Source of the DNA: a virus
Strand: one strand, 5' to 3'
Length of the DNA stretch: 25,756 nt
Virus record (IMG/VR): IMGVR_UViG_3300042542_001400
Span: 1 to 25,756 of that record
A program made the translations under genes and the position numbers. Each line of letters begins with the position of its first letter. The first letter of the stretch is position 1. Under the pieces are notes generated by a model that saw only the letters and a program-made list of their open reading frames with translations, did no database searches and was not told the DNA's origin. Positions 6,110 through 13,874 of this stretch are shown one piece after another.

Positions 6110-6659
6110 GCTTGAATGTTTGATTCTGAATGTTTATGCTTATCATCGGTTGGTATGATGCAATTGCTGAATTGAATGCCGTTAATGATACCCCACTATC
6201 AATTGCACCCAATGCAGTGAATGCCGCAATCGCTGCCTGAATGATTGAATTGCATTGTGAATTCACTGAACTTGTCACATCATCGGCTTTAACCACCCCG
6301 CCATAAGATTCATCACCTTGAAATACTCCTTGAGCATTGATGATGAATTCCATCTGCGCAATGGTCACCCGGCATTCGTCCAAGTCTGAAAACTGCACCA
6401 CAAATCTCGGTTTCTTGTCATGAAATGCAACACGAACAAGACTGCCAATTGCAGGAATGCATATCAGGCCATCATTCGGCTCTGCGCTCAACATCACATT
6501 CTCCACTTGTGTAGGTGTTGCGCCATCAATGATTTTCACAACACAATTGCGCTCAGATTTATTCACCGATAAAACCTCACAATCCAATATTACCATCATA
6601 CTGCCCGATGTTCCGGTCAGCCTCTGAATTGCCTCTCTTATCTGCCTTGCTTCGTTCAT
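6099..6659 (-). CDS. Baseplate spike protein, Mu gp45 / GpV-like
   Basis: This 186-residue protein starts with a helix (residues 1-17), then an OB-fold-like domain (about 22-100). That domain contains ILDCEVLSVNKSERNCVVKI and IPAIGSLVRVAFHDKKPRFV, the typical strand pattern of GpV and gp45 proteins. The C-terminal half has a repeat-poor beta or helical stretch (AIAAFTALGAIDSGVSLTAF) instead of a long triple beta helix, so it looks like a short spike. Its start overlaps the stop of the hub gene. It would form the membrane-piercing tip at the end of the tail tube. Confidence 0.65.
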   Translation of the reverse strand: MNEARQIREAIQRLTGTSGSMMVILDCEVLSVNKSERNCVVKIIDGATPTQVENVMLSAEPNDGLICIPAIGSLVRVAFHDKKPRFVVQFSDLDECRVTIAQMEFIINAQGVFQGDESYGGVVKADDVTSSVNSQCNSIIQAAIAAFTALGAIDSGVSLTAFNSAIASYQPMISINIQNQTFKHGN

Positions 6660-7843
6660 AATCCTGCGTTAATTTCTTCGTCAGTTAATGTATCAATCCT
6701 CATATCCAAAGTCAATACTTGCCTACCTCCACCAGTGCCAAACTGATTCTCAACTCCCTTAATCATGTACTTTCCTGCCATCTCCGGGATGGTCGGATTG
6801 CGCAAAATTACTGCATCACCATGCTTTACATGAGGCAAGGCAAAAACAGTGATTGTACCGGTGTAACCTTGATAGAATATGCGGTTGTAATTGCGTTTGA
6901 CTGCATCCTCCAATTTGTTTTCCGGTGTACGAAATAAATTCAATGTCCTGATTTCACCTTGAAAATCTGATGGCCTTGAATCATATATCTTGACTTTGCC
7001 TTTCTGATATGTAGCGAATTTCTGAAACCTCTTTGTTTTCAGTTTTTTTGTTCCATCCTTGTTCGTTCCATTGTCCTCATAGGAATACGAAAATACCTCC
7101 ATCCCGACTTGCTCATCATCAATCCGCTGATACGTCAAATCATACTCAATGATGTTATACTGAAAATCAAATATGTGTTCCTTGCGGTCTGCCGGCCAAT
7201 AAACAATCGGTGAGCAAGTCAATACATTTCCCCGAAACCATGATTCAATCTTGTAATCTTTCCGCAACCTTGTCAATACATCGGCAATGGTTTCATTCTC
7301 GGTGACGAAATCACCAATGTTTGTGATGATGTCATTTGTTCGCACCTCAAATCCCAATGGCTCAACCAAATCTTTCACCATCTTTCCCATCGTATATTGT
7401 GATGCTTTCCAAGTCTTATTAGGTGCAAGGTTGTTCTGCAACACATACATATTATCCACCAGTTTCAATGTCATTGGCCTTGCAGGATTTATCTCTGCCA
7501 CCCATCCATCGAATTTTGTTTTCAATTCAACATAATACCTTTGAATGGTATCATCATACCAACGATAACCGCATCGCACTTTCACTTTGTCATTCTTCAT
7601 TATCAATGGTGATGAATCAGGTAGACCAATGACAGATTTGCCGTTAAATGTGTATTTCTGTTCGTTTTTATCAATGAAATACAATGTTCTGGGAATGGTT
7701 AATTCTGCCGTATCGCTCAGATTCTGCCATGTGCTGCTTGCCGAAAAATCAGCAAGAAAATCAAACCGAAATTCATTATTCCGATTAGGCCAATTGGGAT
7801 TCGGCTGCTGAGTAATGGTTATCTCTGATAGTAATTGTAACAT
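6656..7843 (-). CDS. Baseplate hub protein, Mu gpP (gp44) / GpD-like
   Basis: This 395-residue beta-rich protein carries the features of hub proteins of the gp27/GpD fold. An N-terminal strand region contains a DTAELTIPRTLYF element (about 44-56). KVRCGYRWYDD follows, and then a central domain of the late-control type in which VTENETIADVLTRLRKDY (204-221) resembles the LysM-like insertion helix. A C-terminal strand domain has HVKHGDAVILRNP (337-349). It overlaps neighbours on both sides and lies just before the spike gene, exactly as in Mu (gp44 then gp45). The hub would form the trimer that connects tube and spike. Confidence 0.7.
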   Translation of the reverse strand: MLQLLSEITITQQPNPNWPNRNNEFRFDFLADFSASSTWQNLSDTAELTIPRTLYFIDKNEQKYTFNGKSVIGLPDSSPLIMKNDKVKVRCGYRWYDDTIQRYYVELKTKFDGWVAEINPARPMTLKLVDNMYVLQNNLAPNKTWKASQYTMGKMVKDLVEPLGFEVRTNDIITNIGDFVTENETIADVLTRLRKDYKIESWFRGNVLTCSPIVYWPADRKEHIFDFQYNIIEYDLTYQRIDDEQVGMEVFSYSYEDNGTNKDGTKKLKTKRFQKFATYQKGKVKIYDSRPSDFQGEIRTLNLFRTPENKLEDAVKRNYNRIFYQGYTGTITVFALPHVKHGDAVILRNPTIPEMAGKYMIKGVENQFGTGGGRQVLTLDMRIDTLTDEEINAGL

Positions 7844-8478
7844 CAGACCAAATTCACAATGAAATCCATATCGCTCTTTGCCTCAATGACAAATGGCTGC
7901 ACAGAATACTGCCCCTCGTTTTGTGGGAATTCATAAGACAAAACAACCAATCTGAATATGTTAAACTGATTCAGAAACCATGAATTCACTCTCAATGACT
8001 GAGGTGCTTCCAATGCTGCCCAAAGATTCGCCATATTGTTCACACCATTGTATTCTGTCTGCTTTCCGGGATAAACTCCCTGAGGTGCGGTGAGAATGCC
8101 ACGAATCTGAACATTGTAATTAGCCATGCTCACATATTCAAACACACTTCCATTCTTGCCTTGTATGTTCGTTTCAATTACATTCTTTGAACCTGAAACA
8201 TTGAATAAGACCGTATCGAATGCGATGGTCGGAAAACTCACATCACCATTAATCCCCTTATATCTGTCACCCTGAATCTCAAGATTGCTCATGACAATAT
8301 TTCCAAGCATTTTGCTCACTCCCAAATCGCGAAAATCTTTATCCGCTGCCGGTGGAGGCATACCTGCCTGATATATCAATGATGTCACTGAATCCTGACC
8401 GAATGCTCTTTGAATGGCAATTGCTTTCTGAAATTCAGAACGTGCAATGTTTTGTGGGGAAATAATTACCGGATTCAT
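7843..8478 (-). CDS. DUF6046-like phage tail protein
   Basis: This is a 211-residue protein. The central part (about 75-205) is beta-rich with GDVSFPTIAFDTVLFNVSGS and TNIQGKNGSVFEYVSMANYN, followed by LRVNSWFLNQFNIFRLVVLS. It resembles DUF6046 proteins of Bacteroidota Mu-like phages, whose role is not established. The gene lies between tape measure and hub, the place of the Mu gp43 / GpU-N type proteins that join tube and baseplate. The VETNIQGKNGSVFEY element recalls the strand pattern of tube-fold proteins and suggests a tube-initiator-type protein. That last step is inference. Confidence 0.6.
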   Translation of the reverse strand: MNPVIISPQNIARSEFQKAIAIQRAFGQDSVTSLIYQAGMPPPAADKDFRDLGVSKMLGNIVMSNLEIQGDRYKGINGDVSFPTIAFDTVLFNVSGSKNVIETNIQGKNGSVFEYVSMANYNVQIRGILTAPQGVYPGKQTEYNGVNNMANLWAALEAPQSLRVNSWFLNQFNIFRLVVLSYEFPQNEGQYSVQPFVIEAKSDMDFIVNLV

Positions 8479-9962
8479 TGCGCTGCAATTCTTTGTGAAT
8501 CATTCAATGTTGTCAATAATGCCTCTGTCACTGCCGATGAAACTTTTTGCTTGAAATCCGCTGATGCCTGAGCAACTTTCACAACTTGTGTTTCTATTAG
8601 CTTGCCAATTGTGATATTGATTGTTGTCGGTTTGCTCGCACTGCTTTTTGGTGCGCTCGCGCCTGCCTTTACTCCGGTTGCGCCTGCCGCCGCTGCTGCT
8701 TGTGTTTTGCCCGGTGGCATCGGAATGGCCGCACCTTGCATCCCATCAGATAGCTTTTGCGTTTTGGCTAACTCCTTGTTGTATTCGCTTTGTTGGTTTG
8801 CCGCATATAATGCAAAAGTTCCAACTGCCGCACCTGCTGCCGCCAATGCAACCCAATTCATGGATAATGCTGCCGTCACTGCCAATGCTGCATTGTATGC
8901 TTGTTGCGCTATCCTTGCTATCATGATGGCCTTGTTTATCATATACATTGCCGTTGCAAAAGAGATAACTAAACCTACAATTGTTTTAACACTGGATGGC
9001 ATTTTGTTGTATATCTGCATCAATGTCAATGTCACTCCCACAACGGCATTAAATGCCGTATAAATCAATGATGCTGCCGGTGCTAATGTTTCTTTTAGGC
9101 TTCGGCCAAATTCAAGAATAATGGGAATGAATGGCCTTGCTCTCTCAATGAATGCGCTCACAGATTGCCCGAATGCCATCATTGCGGTAATTGTTCCATG
9201 AATGGCAGGACGAAAGGCAACAAACATGGCATTCTTCATCTCATCGAATGCATCGCCTAAATTGCTTCGCATTGTCTTGATGGAATTCTGCATTTTTTTT
9301 AATCCACCATCAAAATATCCTCCTGCTTTAGCCGCATCTCTGAATGCCTTTGAAAGCATCTCATAGCTGATTTCCATGTTTTCCAATTCTTTTGTTTGCT
9401 TCCCGGTTGATGCCTCTAATAATGAAAAAATGTTGATTCCGGCATAAGCAAACTGATTGATATCTCTGCCGTATGCTTTATTGAGGATGGCAATTTGTTG
9501 AAGATTCACCACCATCCTCTGTAATTCTTCATTGCCTCCACCACTTGCGCTGATAGCATTCGCTAATGCCAATACATCCTCCCTCGCTCTGCCTGCCTCA
9601 ATGCCTGATGATATCAATGCCCTATTCGCCATCAATAATGACTGAACATCAAATGGTGTTGTTTTCGCATCCTCACGAATGTTCTTGAAAACTTCCCTTG
9701 CCGCCTCACTGCTTTTCAGCAATGTCGATAATCCAATCTCCATCGCTTCAAAATCCTCCCCAACCTTTACAACTGAATTTCCGAATGCCGCAATTGCATA
9801 AACACTGAATGCCCCTGCAATCATATTGCCCATGCCCGACAATCTGCTCTGAACGCTGCTTACACTGCTATTCAGTTTGTCCGTTGCATTCGTTGCTCCC
9901 TGAATGCCCTTTGTGAAATAGTCTTGCAGGCTTATGACGTATGTAACTTTTTCCGTACTCAT
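8475..9962 (-). CDS. Tail tape measure protein
   Basis: This 495-residue protein begins with a helical region. TPFDVQSLLMANRALISSGI (about 105-124) and GNEELQRMVVNLQQIAILNK (145-164) are typical of tape measure proteins. A stretch of strong hydrophobic helices follows (about 295-385), and then a low-complexity Ala/Pro/Lys/Ser section (about 405-445) leads to the end. The size would suit a short tail, of the order of 75 nm if the usual 0.15 nm per residue applies. It begins directly after the tail chaperone frameshift extension, with an ATGA overlap, which is the expected place. The Ala-rich plus-strand frames opposite are shadows. Confidence 0.85.
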   Translation of the reverse strand: MSTEKVTYVISLQDYFTKGIQGATNATDKLNSSVSSVQSRLSGMGNMIAGAFSVYAIAAFGNSVVKVGEDFEAMEIGLSTLLKSSEAAREVFKNIREDAKTTPFDVQSLLMANRALISSGIEAGRAREDVLALANAISASGGGNEELQRMVVNLQQIAILNKAYGRDINQFAYAGINIFSLLEASTGKQTKELENMEISYEMLSKAFRDAAKAGGYFDGGLKKMQNSIKTMRSNLGDAFDEMKNAMFVAFRPAIHGTITAMMAFGQSVSAFIERARPFIPIILEFGRSLKETLAPAASLIYTAFNAVVGVTLTLMQIYNKMPSSVKTIVGLVISFATAMYMINKAIMIARIAQQAYNAALAVTAALSMNWVALAAAGAAVGTFALYAANQQSEYNKELAKTQKLSDGMQGAAIPMPPGKTQAAAAAGATGVKAGASAPKSSASKPTTINITIGKLIETQVVKVAQASADFKQKVSSAVTEALLTTLNDSQRIAAQ

Positions 9963-10497
9963 TTTTTTAACTCAATTAGTCCTGATTTACACAATGCCGA
10001 ATAAAAGCCTGCCCACCTATCATCATCAATTGTATCTGTATCAATGTGGAGGTAATGCCGAATAAGAACATCGGCCACCTGATACCATCCAACTGATTTT
10101 TGCGCATCATCTATTTTTTTTTTAACGCATTGAAATAGATTGATACCATTTCATTGGCTTTCATAATCATTGTGAAAGTAAGGATGTCATTCTCATTCCT
10201 GCCATTCGGCTCAATCGCATCCAATACATCATGATGATTCTCAGGAATGATGATGCTTTTCAAAAAATTCTGTGCTGCCAATGAATTCTGCGATGTCTGC
10301 ATCTGGTCGAAGAACATCATTTTCTGCAACCTTGATGGCTGCTTATAGAAAACATTGATTGAATCATTCTCTCGGTCTATCTGCCAAAATTCAATCTTCG
10401 TTCCGGGCATGATGCTCTGATACTTCTGTTCCAATTCTTGCGCCATTTCCTGCGCTGAAATCGACTTTTGCTCTGTGGGTTGGGTGATTGTTTCCAT
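9959..10497 (-). CDS. Tail assembly chaperone fusion made by -1 frameshift
   Basis: This is the long product predicted from slippage at the A10 run (10123-10114 on the minus strand). The first 127 or so codons are those of the short chaperone. After a -1 shift the ribosome reads Ile-Asp-Asp-Ala-Gln-Lys-Ser-Val-Gly-Trp (from 10114) and continues for 51 codons to a TGA at 9961-9959, which overlaps ATG 9962 of the tape measure gene. The extension contains RWAGFYSALCKSGLIELKK. This is the lambda G/GT and Mu gp41 arrangement: a short and a long chaperone bind the tape measure and recruit tube protein. The fusion would be about 178 residues. Confidence 0.75.
10111..10497 (-). CDS. Tail assembly chaperone, short form
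   Basis: This 128-residue protein has an N-terminal helical part with AQEMAQELEQKYQSIMPG (15-32), a strand region (KIEFWQIDRENDSINVFYKQ, 34-53) and a C-terminal helical part (about 60-125) ending in KKK at the slippery run. Its size and place immediately before the tape measure match the G-type tail chaperones. The zero-frame stop TAG (10113-10111) directly follows the A run. The short form should be the major product. A weak promoter may lie in the 118-base gap upstream (10498-10615), which otherwise holds only a terminator. Confidence 0.8.
   Translation of the reverse strand: METITQPTEQKSISAQEMAQELEQKYQSIMPGTKIEFWQIDRENDSINVFYKQPSRLQKMMFFDQMQTSQNSLAAQNFLKSIIIPENHHDVLDAIEPNGRNENDILTFTMIMKANEMVSIYFNALKKK
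10114..10123 (-). other. Slippery A10 run for -1 frameshifting
   Basis: On the minus strand the codons run TTA AAA AAA AAA TAG, with ten consecutive A residues. A shift of -1 (or insertion of one A by polymerase slippage) avoids the stop and enters an open frame of 51 codons. That frame ends exactly at the tape measure start. No strong downstream stem is obvious, so slippage may rely on the homopolymer itself. Confidence 0.75.
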
Positions 10498-10563
10498 ATT
10501 GCGAAAATACGGCCATATTACCTTATTATGTATGTTTCAATTTTTAAGAATTAACTATAAAAA

Positions 10564-10592
10564 AATCCCGGTCAGAATCAACTGCCGGGATT
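10564..10592 (-). terminator. Intrinsic terminator after the 10616-10837 gene
   Basis: AATCCCGG (10564-10571) pairs with CCGGGATT (10585-10592) across a 13-base loop. Read on the minus strand, the stem is followed by a run of T residues. It sits 24 bases past the end of the small gene and in front of the tail chaperone gene, so it would limit read-through into the latter. Confidence 0.7.
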
Positions 10593-10615
10593 CAATTGAA
10601 CGCCTCAGGTACTCA

Positions 10616-10837
10616 TCAAACGTGAAGGCATCCAATATACTTGTAACGCAATCTAACTGCCTGCCGCTTTGCGCCTCGCCTTGCTCCTGATGGTGCAGAA
10701 TAATCAGTGATTGTGGTGAATTTGCGAACATCCTTGCTCGTTGGCTCGCATATCAATACCATTGGTGCGCCATCGGCAGCATACGTCCATCCGGTTGTTC
10801 CGGGTTTCATTGTCGCTTTGATTTGTTTCAGTGACAT
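10616..10837 (-). CDS. Unknown 73-residue protein with its own promoter and terminator
   Basis: The protein starts MSLKQIKATMKPGTTGWTYA and ends in a strongly basic stretch (ARRGAKRQAVRLRYKYIGCL, about 52-71). No membrane segment or known fold is visible. It is an isolated unit with a near-consensus promoter about 16 bases upstream of the predicted start of transcription-to-ATG leader and an intrinsic terminator downstream. That independence from the tail operon makes it a candidate moron or regulatory gene. The basic C-terminus could bind nucleic acid, but this is only a guess. A small structural protein cannot be excluded because the gene lies between tube and chaperone. Confidence 0.6.
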   Translation of the reverse strand: MSLKQIKATMKPGTTGWTYAADGAPMVLICEPTSKDVRKFTTITDYSAPSGARRGAKRQAVRLRYKYIGCLHV

Positions 10838-10859
10838 TGGGTGATTTTTTTTGTTTCAA

Positions 10860-10889
10860 CAAATGTATAAAGATTTTCAATAAAACAAA
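10860..10889 (-). promoter_or_regulatory. Bacteroidota-type promoter for the 73-residue gene
   Basis: On the minus strand TTTG (10889-10886), 18 bases, then TACATTTG (10867-10860) fit the consensus. Transcription would start near 10853, about 16 bases before ATG 10837. The -33 element lies in the U-tract region of the upstream terminator, so the two signals share bases. Confidence 0.65.
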
Positions 10890-10890
10890 A

Positions 10891-10912
10891 ATGCCGGGAA
10901 AAATCCCGGCAT
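10891..10912 (-). terminator. Intrinsic terminator after the tail tube gene
   Basis: ATGCCGGGA (10891-10899) pairs perfectly with TCCCGGCAT (10904-10912) around an AAAA loop. Read on the minus strand, the stem is followed by TTTTGTTTTA. It lies 38 bases past the tube gene stop and should end the sheath-tube transcript. This is the cleanest hairpin in the window. Confidence 0.85.
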
Positions 10913-10949
10913 ATTGACCCTTGCGGATATTGTCATCACCCTATGACAA

Positions 10950-11372
10950 TTATCTGAGAATTTCCCCGATAATGATTGGAATCTCCACCTGAATTGATGT
11001 ATCTCCCTGCGCTGAATCTAATGGATTTTCCAAGAATTCACACGCAATTAGTCTGTCTGTGGTGGGTGTGTTGCGTCCGGATGTACCCAAAACAACGGTG
11101 ATGGGGAATGGTGCAATCTCTAATGGCTCACGATTAGGTGATGCCGCAATGATTCGCTTCCATTCCTCTGTGTATAGAGTAATGCTACCCTCATACTCAA
11201 TCTTTCCATAACCTCTGCTTGTGGGTTTATATCCCGCACCATACAGATTTTCCTTTTCTTGCTTCTTGTTGTAAGATATGGCAGTTATGCCGACAACCGG
11301 AAAGCCAAACAATACCAACTGAATGCTTCCCCAATCGTAACTTACGCCATTAACTAATACTCCCCTTGCCAT
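10950..11372 (-). CDS. Tail tube protein
   Basis: This 140-residue protein is beta-rich. It contains VSYDWGSIQLVLFGFPVVGI (about 10-29), then YNKKQEKENLYGAGYKPTSR (34-53), the exposed loop before the GYGKIEYEGSITLYTEEW strand element (54-71) that is characteristic of contractile-tail tube proteins. The C-terminus IQVEIPIIIGEILR is the final strand. It directly follows the sheath gene (TAATG junction), the fixed gene order of myophages (Mu L then M). It would stack as rings inside the sheath and form the DNA channel. Confidence 0.8.
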   Translation of the reverse strand: MARGVLVNGVSYDWGSIQLVLFGFPVVGITAISYNKKQEKENLYGAGYKPTSRGYGKIEYEGSITLYTEEWKRIIAASPNREPLEIAPFPITVVLGTSGRNTPTTDRLIACEFLENPLDSAQGDTSIQVEIPIIIGEILR

Positions 11373-12907
11373 TATGATTGTTGTGTTAATTGTGATACAT
11401 AGCCAATCTCAATGTTGATGTAATCGGCAACTCCTATCGGCAATAATTGAATCGCCTCATTGATTGTGTTTGTGGCAAGGACATTCTGTGATGGACTTAC
11501 AATGGTCTGACCATCGGAAAGTTCACCATCGGAAATCATCTGCAATAATGCAGTGTTGCCCAGTGTTTGCAGATTCTCAACCTGCCAATCAGGTAACGTG
11601 CCATTCGAATTCAGAACAATCGGACTGCTCACTGATGGCAATGTGTTTGCCCTCACCAACCTGATAGCTTTTTGCAGGACACGATTCAGATAGATATATC
11701 TGAAATCTGATGTTAGCAATGTGGCCGTATTCGGCTGATTGTTGTATGTTCCGGTGATGCCCTCAAGTTTTCTCAGAAAACAATAAGCATATCCATTCAA
11801 TGATTCCAATGCTCCGGCTGCAATGCTTGTATAAGCCTCGCCATTGCTGAATCCAATGGTGTCAAGTTCTGTACCATCGCTCATGTTGAATTGACCTACC
11901 CATGCCCATGATTGTGAAACACTGCTTGCAGATAGTACTCCCAACTTTGCGCCCAAATCAGAAATTGATTTTTTAATTGTCTGATAAAGGTACAATCCTC
12001 TTGCGCCTGCATCCTGCCCAATGGTAACGGAAACCATCTCAGAATCCAATGTCGAATTATTCGGCAAGGATGAAACTGATGCAGTGCCAGTAATCTCAGG
12101 TGCGAAGATTGCAACCATTGGTCTGTATTGTCCGAAAACTTCATCACAACGTGCCTGAATCTTCGTGACCTGACTTGTTGCGTAGGCAGTGCTGAAATCA
12201 TGCAATATGGCCATCTGTCTGATTGCACCATTCGCATAAGTCTGCACCAATGTCACTTCTTCAAAGTTCGTTCCGTATGCCGAATAAAGACCGATATACA
12301 ATTGGCCGTTAGGCTTCAAACGGAAATACTCGCTGATGTGATAATGGAATACGGCAATGCGACTGCCAACTCCACCGCTGAATGCCGCTGCGCTTCCTGC
12401 AATTGTTCCCACAATCGTTGCCGTTGCAGACAAGGTATTGAGATATGCTCCCAATCCTGCCGCTGCGGTGATGGTGATTGCTCCAGATGAATTCGTTGCG
12501 GTGAATCCATGCGAATATGTACCGGCATTGATGATGGCAACAATTGCCGCTGCCACTAATGTGACCGTTGTTTCTGCTGCCGTTTTCGTGTAAACTCCCA
12601 ATGATATGGGTGTTCCTGATGGCTGCGGAACAAACAATTCAATCGTATCGCCATTGCTTCCAATTGCGCTAATTGTATACGTTCCGGTGGCCTTTGTTTC
12701 GTCAGTGTAATTCAGATTGATTCCTAATGCCTCTGCCTCCTGCACACTGAATACTCTCTTAATTCTATCCGATGTTGTGAATCCTGCGGGTAAATTACCA
12801 TTGGCAATGTAGGCAATCAATCCGCTGATGTAATCATCATTGGCTGGCCTCCTGCCAAGTCCTCCCTGCTGGACTTCAAATGTTATCTGTGGTAATGGTA
12901 ATGACAT
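11372..12907 (-). CDS. Tail sheath protein, DUF2586-like, with an inserted beta domain
   Basis: This 511-residue protein begins LPQITFEVQQGGLGRRPAND and ends NIEIGYVSQLTQQS, framing a DUF2586-type sheath. Core elements include SRIAVFHYHISEYFRLKPNG (182-201), the Rossmann-like part with VAIFAPEI, and the C-terminal contraction domain with FRYIYLNRVLQKAIRLVRAN (about 405-424). Residues about 70-180 form a separate Thr/Ala/Gly-rich beta module with LGVYTKTAAETTVTLVAAAI (103-122), which looks like an outward-facing decoration inserted into the sheath. DUF2586 proteins are taken to be sheaths in Bacteroidota Mu-like phages. The tube gene follows with a one-base overlap. Confidence 0.8.
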   Translation of the reverse strand: MSLPLPQITFEVQQGGLGRRPANDDYISGLIAYIANGNLPAGFTTSDRIKRVFSVQEAEALGINLNYTDETKATGTYTISAIGSNGDTIELFVPQPSGTPISLGVYTKTAAETTVTLVAAAIVAIINAGTYSHGFTATNSSGAITITAAAGLGAYLNTLSATATIVGTIAGSAAAFSGGVGSRIAVFHYHISEYFRLKPNGQLYIGLYSAYGTNFEEVTLVQTYANGAIRQMAILHDFSTAYATSQVTKIQARCDEVFGQYRPMVAIFAPEITGTASVSSLPNNSTLDSEMVSVTIGQDAGARGLYLYQTIKKSISDLGAKLGVLSASSVSQSWAWVGQFNMSDGTELDTIGFSNGEAYTSIAAGALESLNGYAYCFLRKLEGITGTYNNQPNTATLLTSDFRYIYLNRVLQKAIRLVRANTLPSVSSPIVLNSNGTLPDWQVENLQTLGNTALLQMISDGELSDGQTIVSPSQNVLATNTINEAIQLLPIGVADYINIEIGYVSQLTQQS

Positions 12908-12913
12908 TGCCTT

Positions 12914-13126
12914 TTATTTTTTTGCGGGTTTTTTGGGCAAATCTGATGGCCTTTTCAACCATATCAATTCAACCTTGTTTTCGGCAGAATAACTCTCAAC
13001 CAATTCATCTGTGGTGTTGCAAAAGATTGTGCCATCGGAAAAGCAAACCACTGATTCAAATCTATCAATGATGATGCCTTTCCGACTGGCTAATGCCTCT
13101 GCGTGCTGCTTTGCGAATTCGCTCAT
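12914..13126 (-). CDS. Unknown 70-residue phage protein
   Basis: The protein begins MSEFAKQHAEALASRKGIII, has a beta-like middle (DRFESVVCFSDGTIFCNTTD, about 21-40) and ends in a basic KRPSDLPKKPAKK tail. I recognise no family. It overlaps the preceding gene by ATGA and sits 6 bases upstream of the sheath gene. The position between capsid and sheath genes suggests a head-tail joining or completion role (Mu has small genes here), though nothing in the sequence shows it. The lysine-proline tail resembles that of its upstream neighbour. Confidence 0.6.
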   Translation of the reverse strand: MSEFAKQHAEALASRKGIIIDRFESVVCFSDGTIFCNTTDELVESYSAENKVELIWLKRPSDLPKKPAKK

Positions 13127-13341
13127 TTCTTGCCTTTTTTCGGCTTTTCTGCGATATCCTCAGATGATTCTTCAATCGCACCAACTCCGATGATTTCAGC
13201 GGATGTTACTGCGTTTTCAAATCCCGGTCTTTTGCGAAATAGCCATTGGCCATTTTCGTTGAAATAAACCACTTTTACATGGCTTCCGGCATCTGATTGG
13301 AGGAATTCTACCAACTCAGGATTGTGTTGTGTTTTTGCCAT
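13123..13341 (-). CDS. Unknown 72-residue phage protein
   Basis: The protein starts MAKTQHNPELVEFLQSDAGS, then has a strand-rich part (HVKVVYFNENGQWLFRKRPG, 21-40) and an acidic then basic tail (ESSEDIAEKPKKGKK, 58-72). Such short proteins with a beta hairpin and charged end are common between capsid and sheath genes of Bacteroidota phages. The role is unknown. It is coupled to the next gene by an ATGA overlap and follows the secreted protein gene by 28 bases. Confidence 0.6.
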   Translation of the reverse strand: MAKTQHNPELVEFLQSDAGSHVKVVYFNENGQWLFRKRPGFENAVTSAEIIGVGAIEESSEDIAEKPKKGKK

Positions 13342-13369
13342 TGTTTGTCAGATTAGGGTGATTGATTGA

Positions 13370-13816
13370 TTAGGGTTGTATTGTTTTGCTTACCATGTGC
13401 CACTTACTGCCGTTGAATTTGAAATAAAATACGGCTGTTTTGCTTGCTCCAATGGTATATCGGTTTGAGGCAACATCATTGATGAATTGTGCGGTTGGAA
13501 ATCTTACTGCACCTGCACCACTGCCCTTTGAAACAATCACATATAATTCATCACCCATACGGCAATTGGTTAATGTGGCTTTGATGTTCACAGAATCAGT
13601 TATGTTACTGGATGGCCTTACAATTGTCTGCCATGCATTACTATTCACGCTGATGGTATCATTGCCGGCAGCATCATTCGAAGTAATGACCTTGTATGTC
13701 AATACTCGTCCGGTGTTGTCGGTGTTTTTGGTTGTGCCAAAACGAGGTGATGTGGATTGCGCAAACATTGAGAACGATAGCGCGACAAGGAACAAAAGAG
13801 AAACAAGTTTTTTCAT
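13370..13816 (-). CDS. Signal-peptide protein with a phage fibre-like beta domain
   Basis: This 148-residue protein starts with a clear signal peptide, MKKLVSLLFLVALSFSMFAQ (1-20), with likely cleavage after AQ as is common in Bacteroidota. The mature part is beta-rich. It has a GDELYVIVSKGSGAGAVRFP element (88-107) and ends FYFKFNGSKWHMVSK (131-145), the kind of closing strand found in phage fibre and decoration domains. It sits after the capsid terminator and before two small genes of the sheath operon. A virion protein would not need export, so it may act at the host envelope (for example superinfection exclusion). The signal is seen; the role is not known. Confidence 0.7.
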   Translation of the reverse strand: MKKLVSLLFLVALSFSMFAQSTSPRFGTTKNTDNTGRVLTYKVITSNDAAGNDTISVNSNAWQTIVRPSSNITDSVNIKATLTNCRMGDELYVIVSKGSGAGAVRFPTAQFINDVASNRYTIGASKTAVFYFKFNGSKWHMVSKTIQP

Positions 13817-13843
13817 TGTTGTTGGTTTTTTAAGGTTAAAAAT

Positions 13844-13865
13844 GAGCCGAGATTGCTCCCGGCTC
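13844..13865 (-). terminator. Hairpin terminator after the major capsid gene
   Basis: GAGCCG (13844-13849) pairs with CGGCTC (13860-13865) over a 10-base loop. On the minus strand it is followed by ATTTTTAACC. It lies 10 bases past the capsid stop and would trim the abundant capsid transcript. Partial read-through is likely because the next gene has no clear promoter. Confidence 0.6.
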
Positions 13866-13874
13866 TTGTTTTGT

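Noticed and set aside
8602-9063. Plus-strand open frame of 153 codons, Ala-rich with hydrophobic stretches
   Set aside because: It lies fully opposite the tape measure gene, and its composition mirrors the Ala-rich helices on the other strand.
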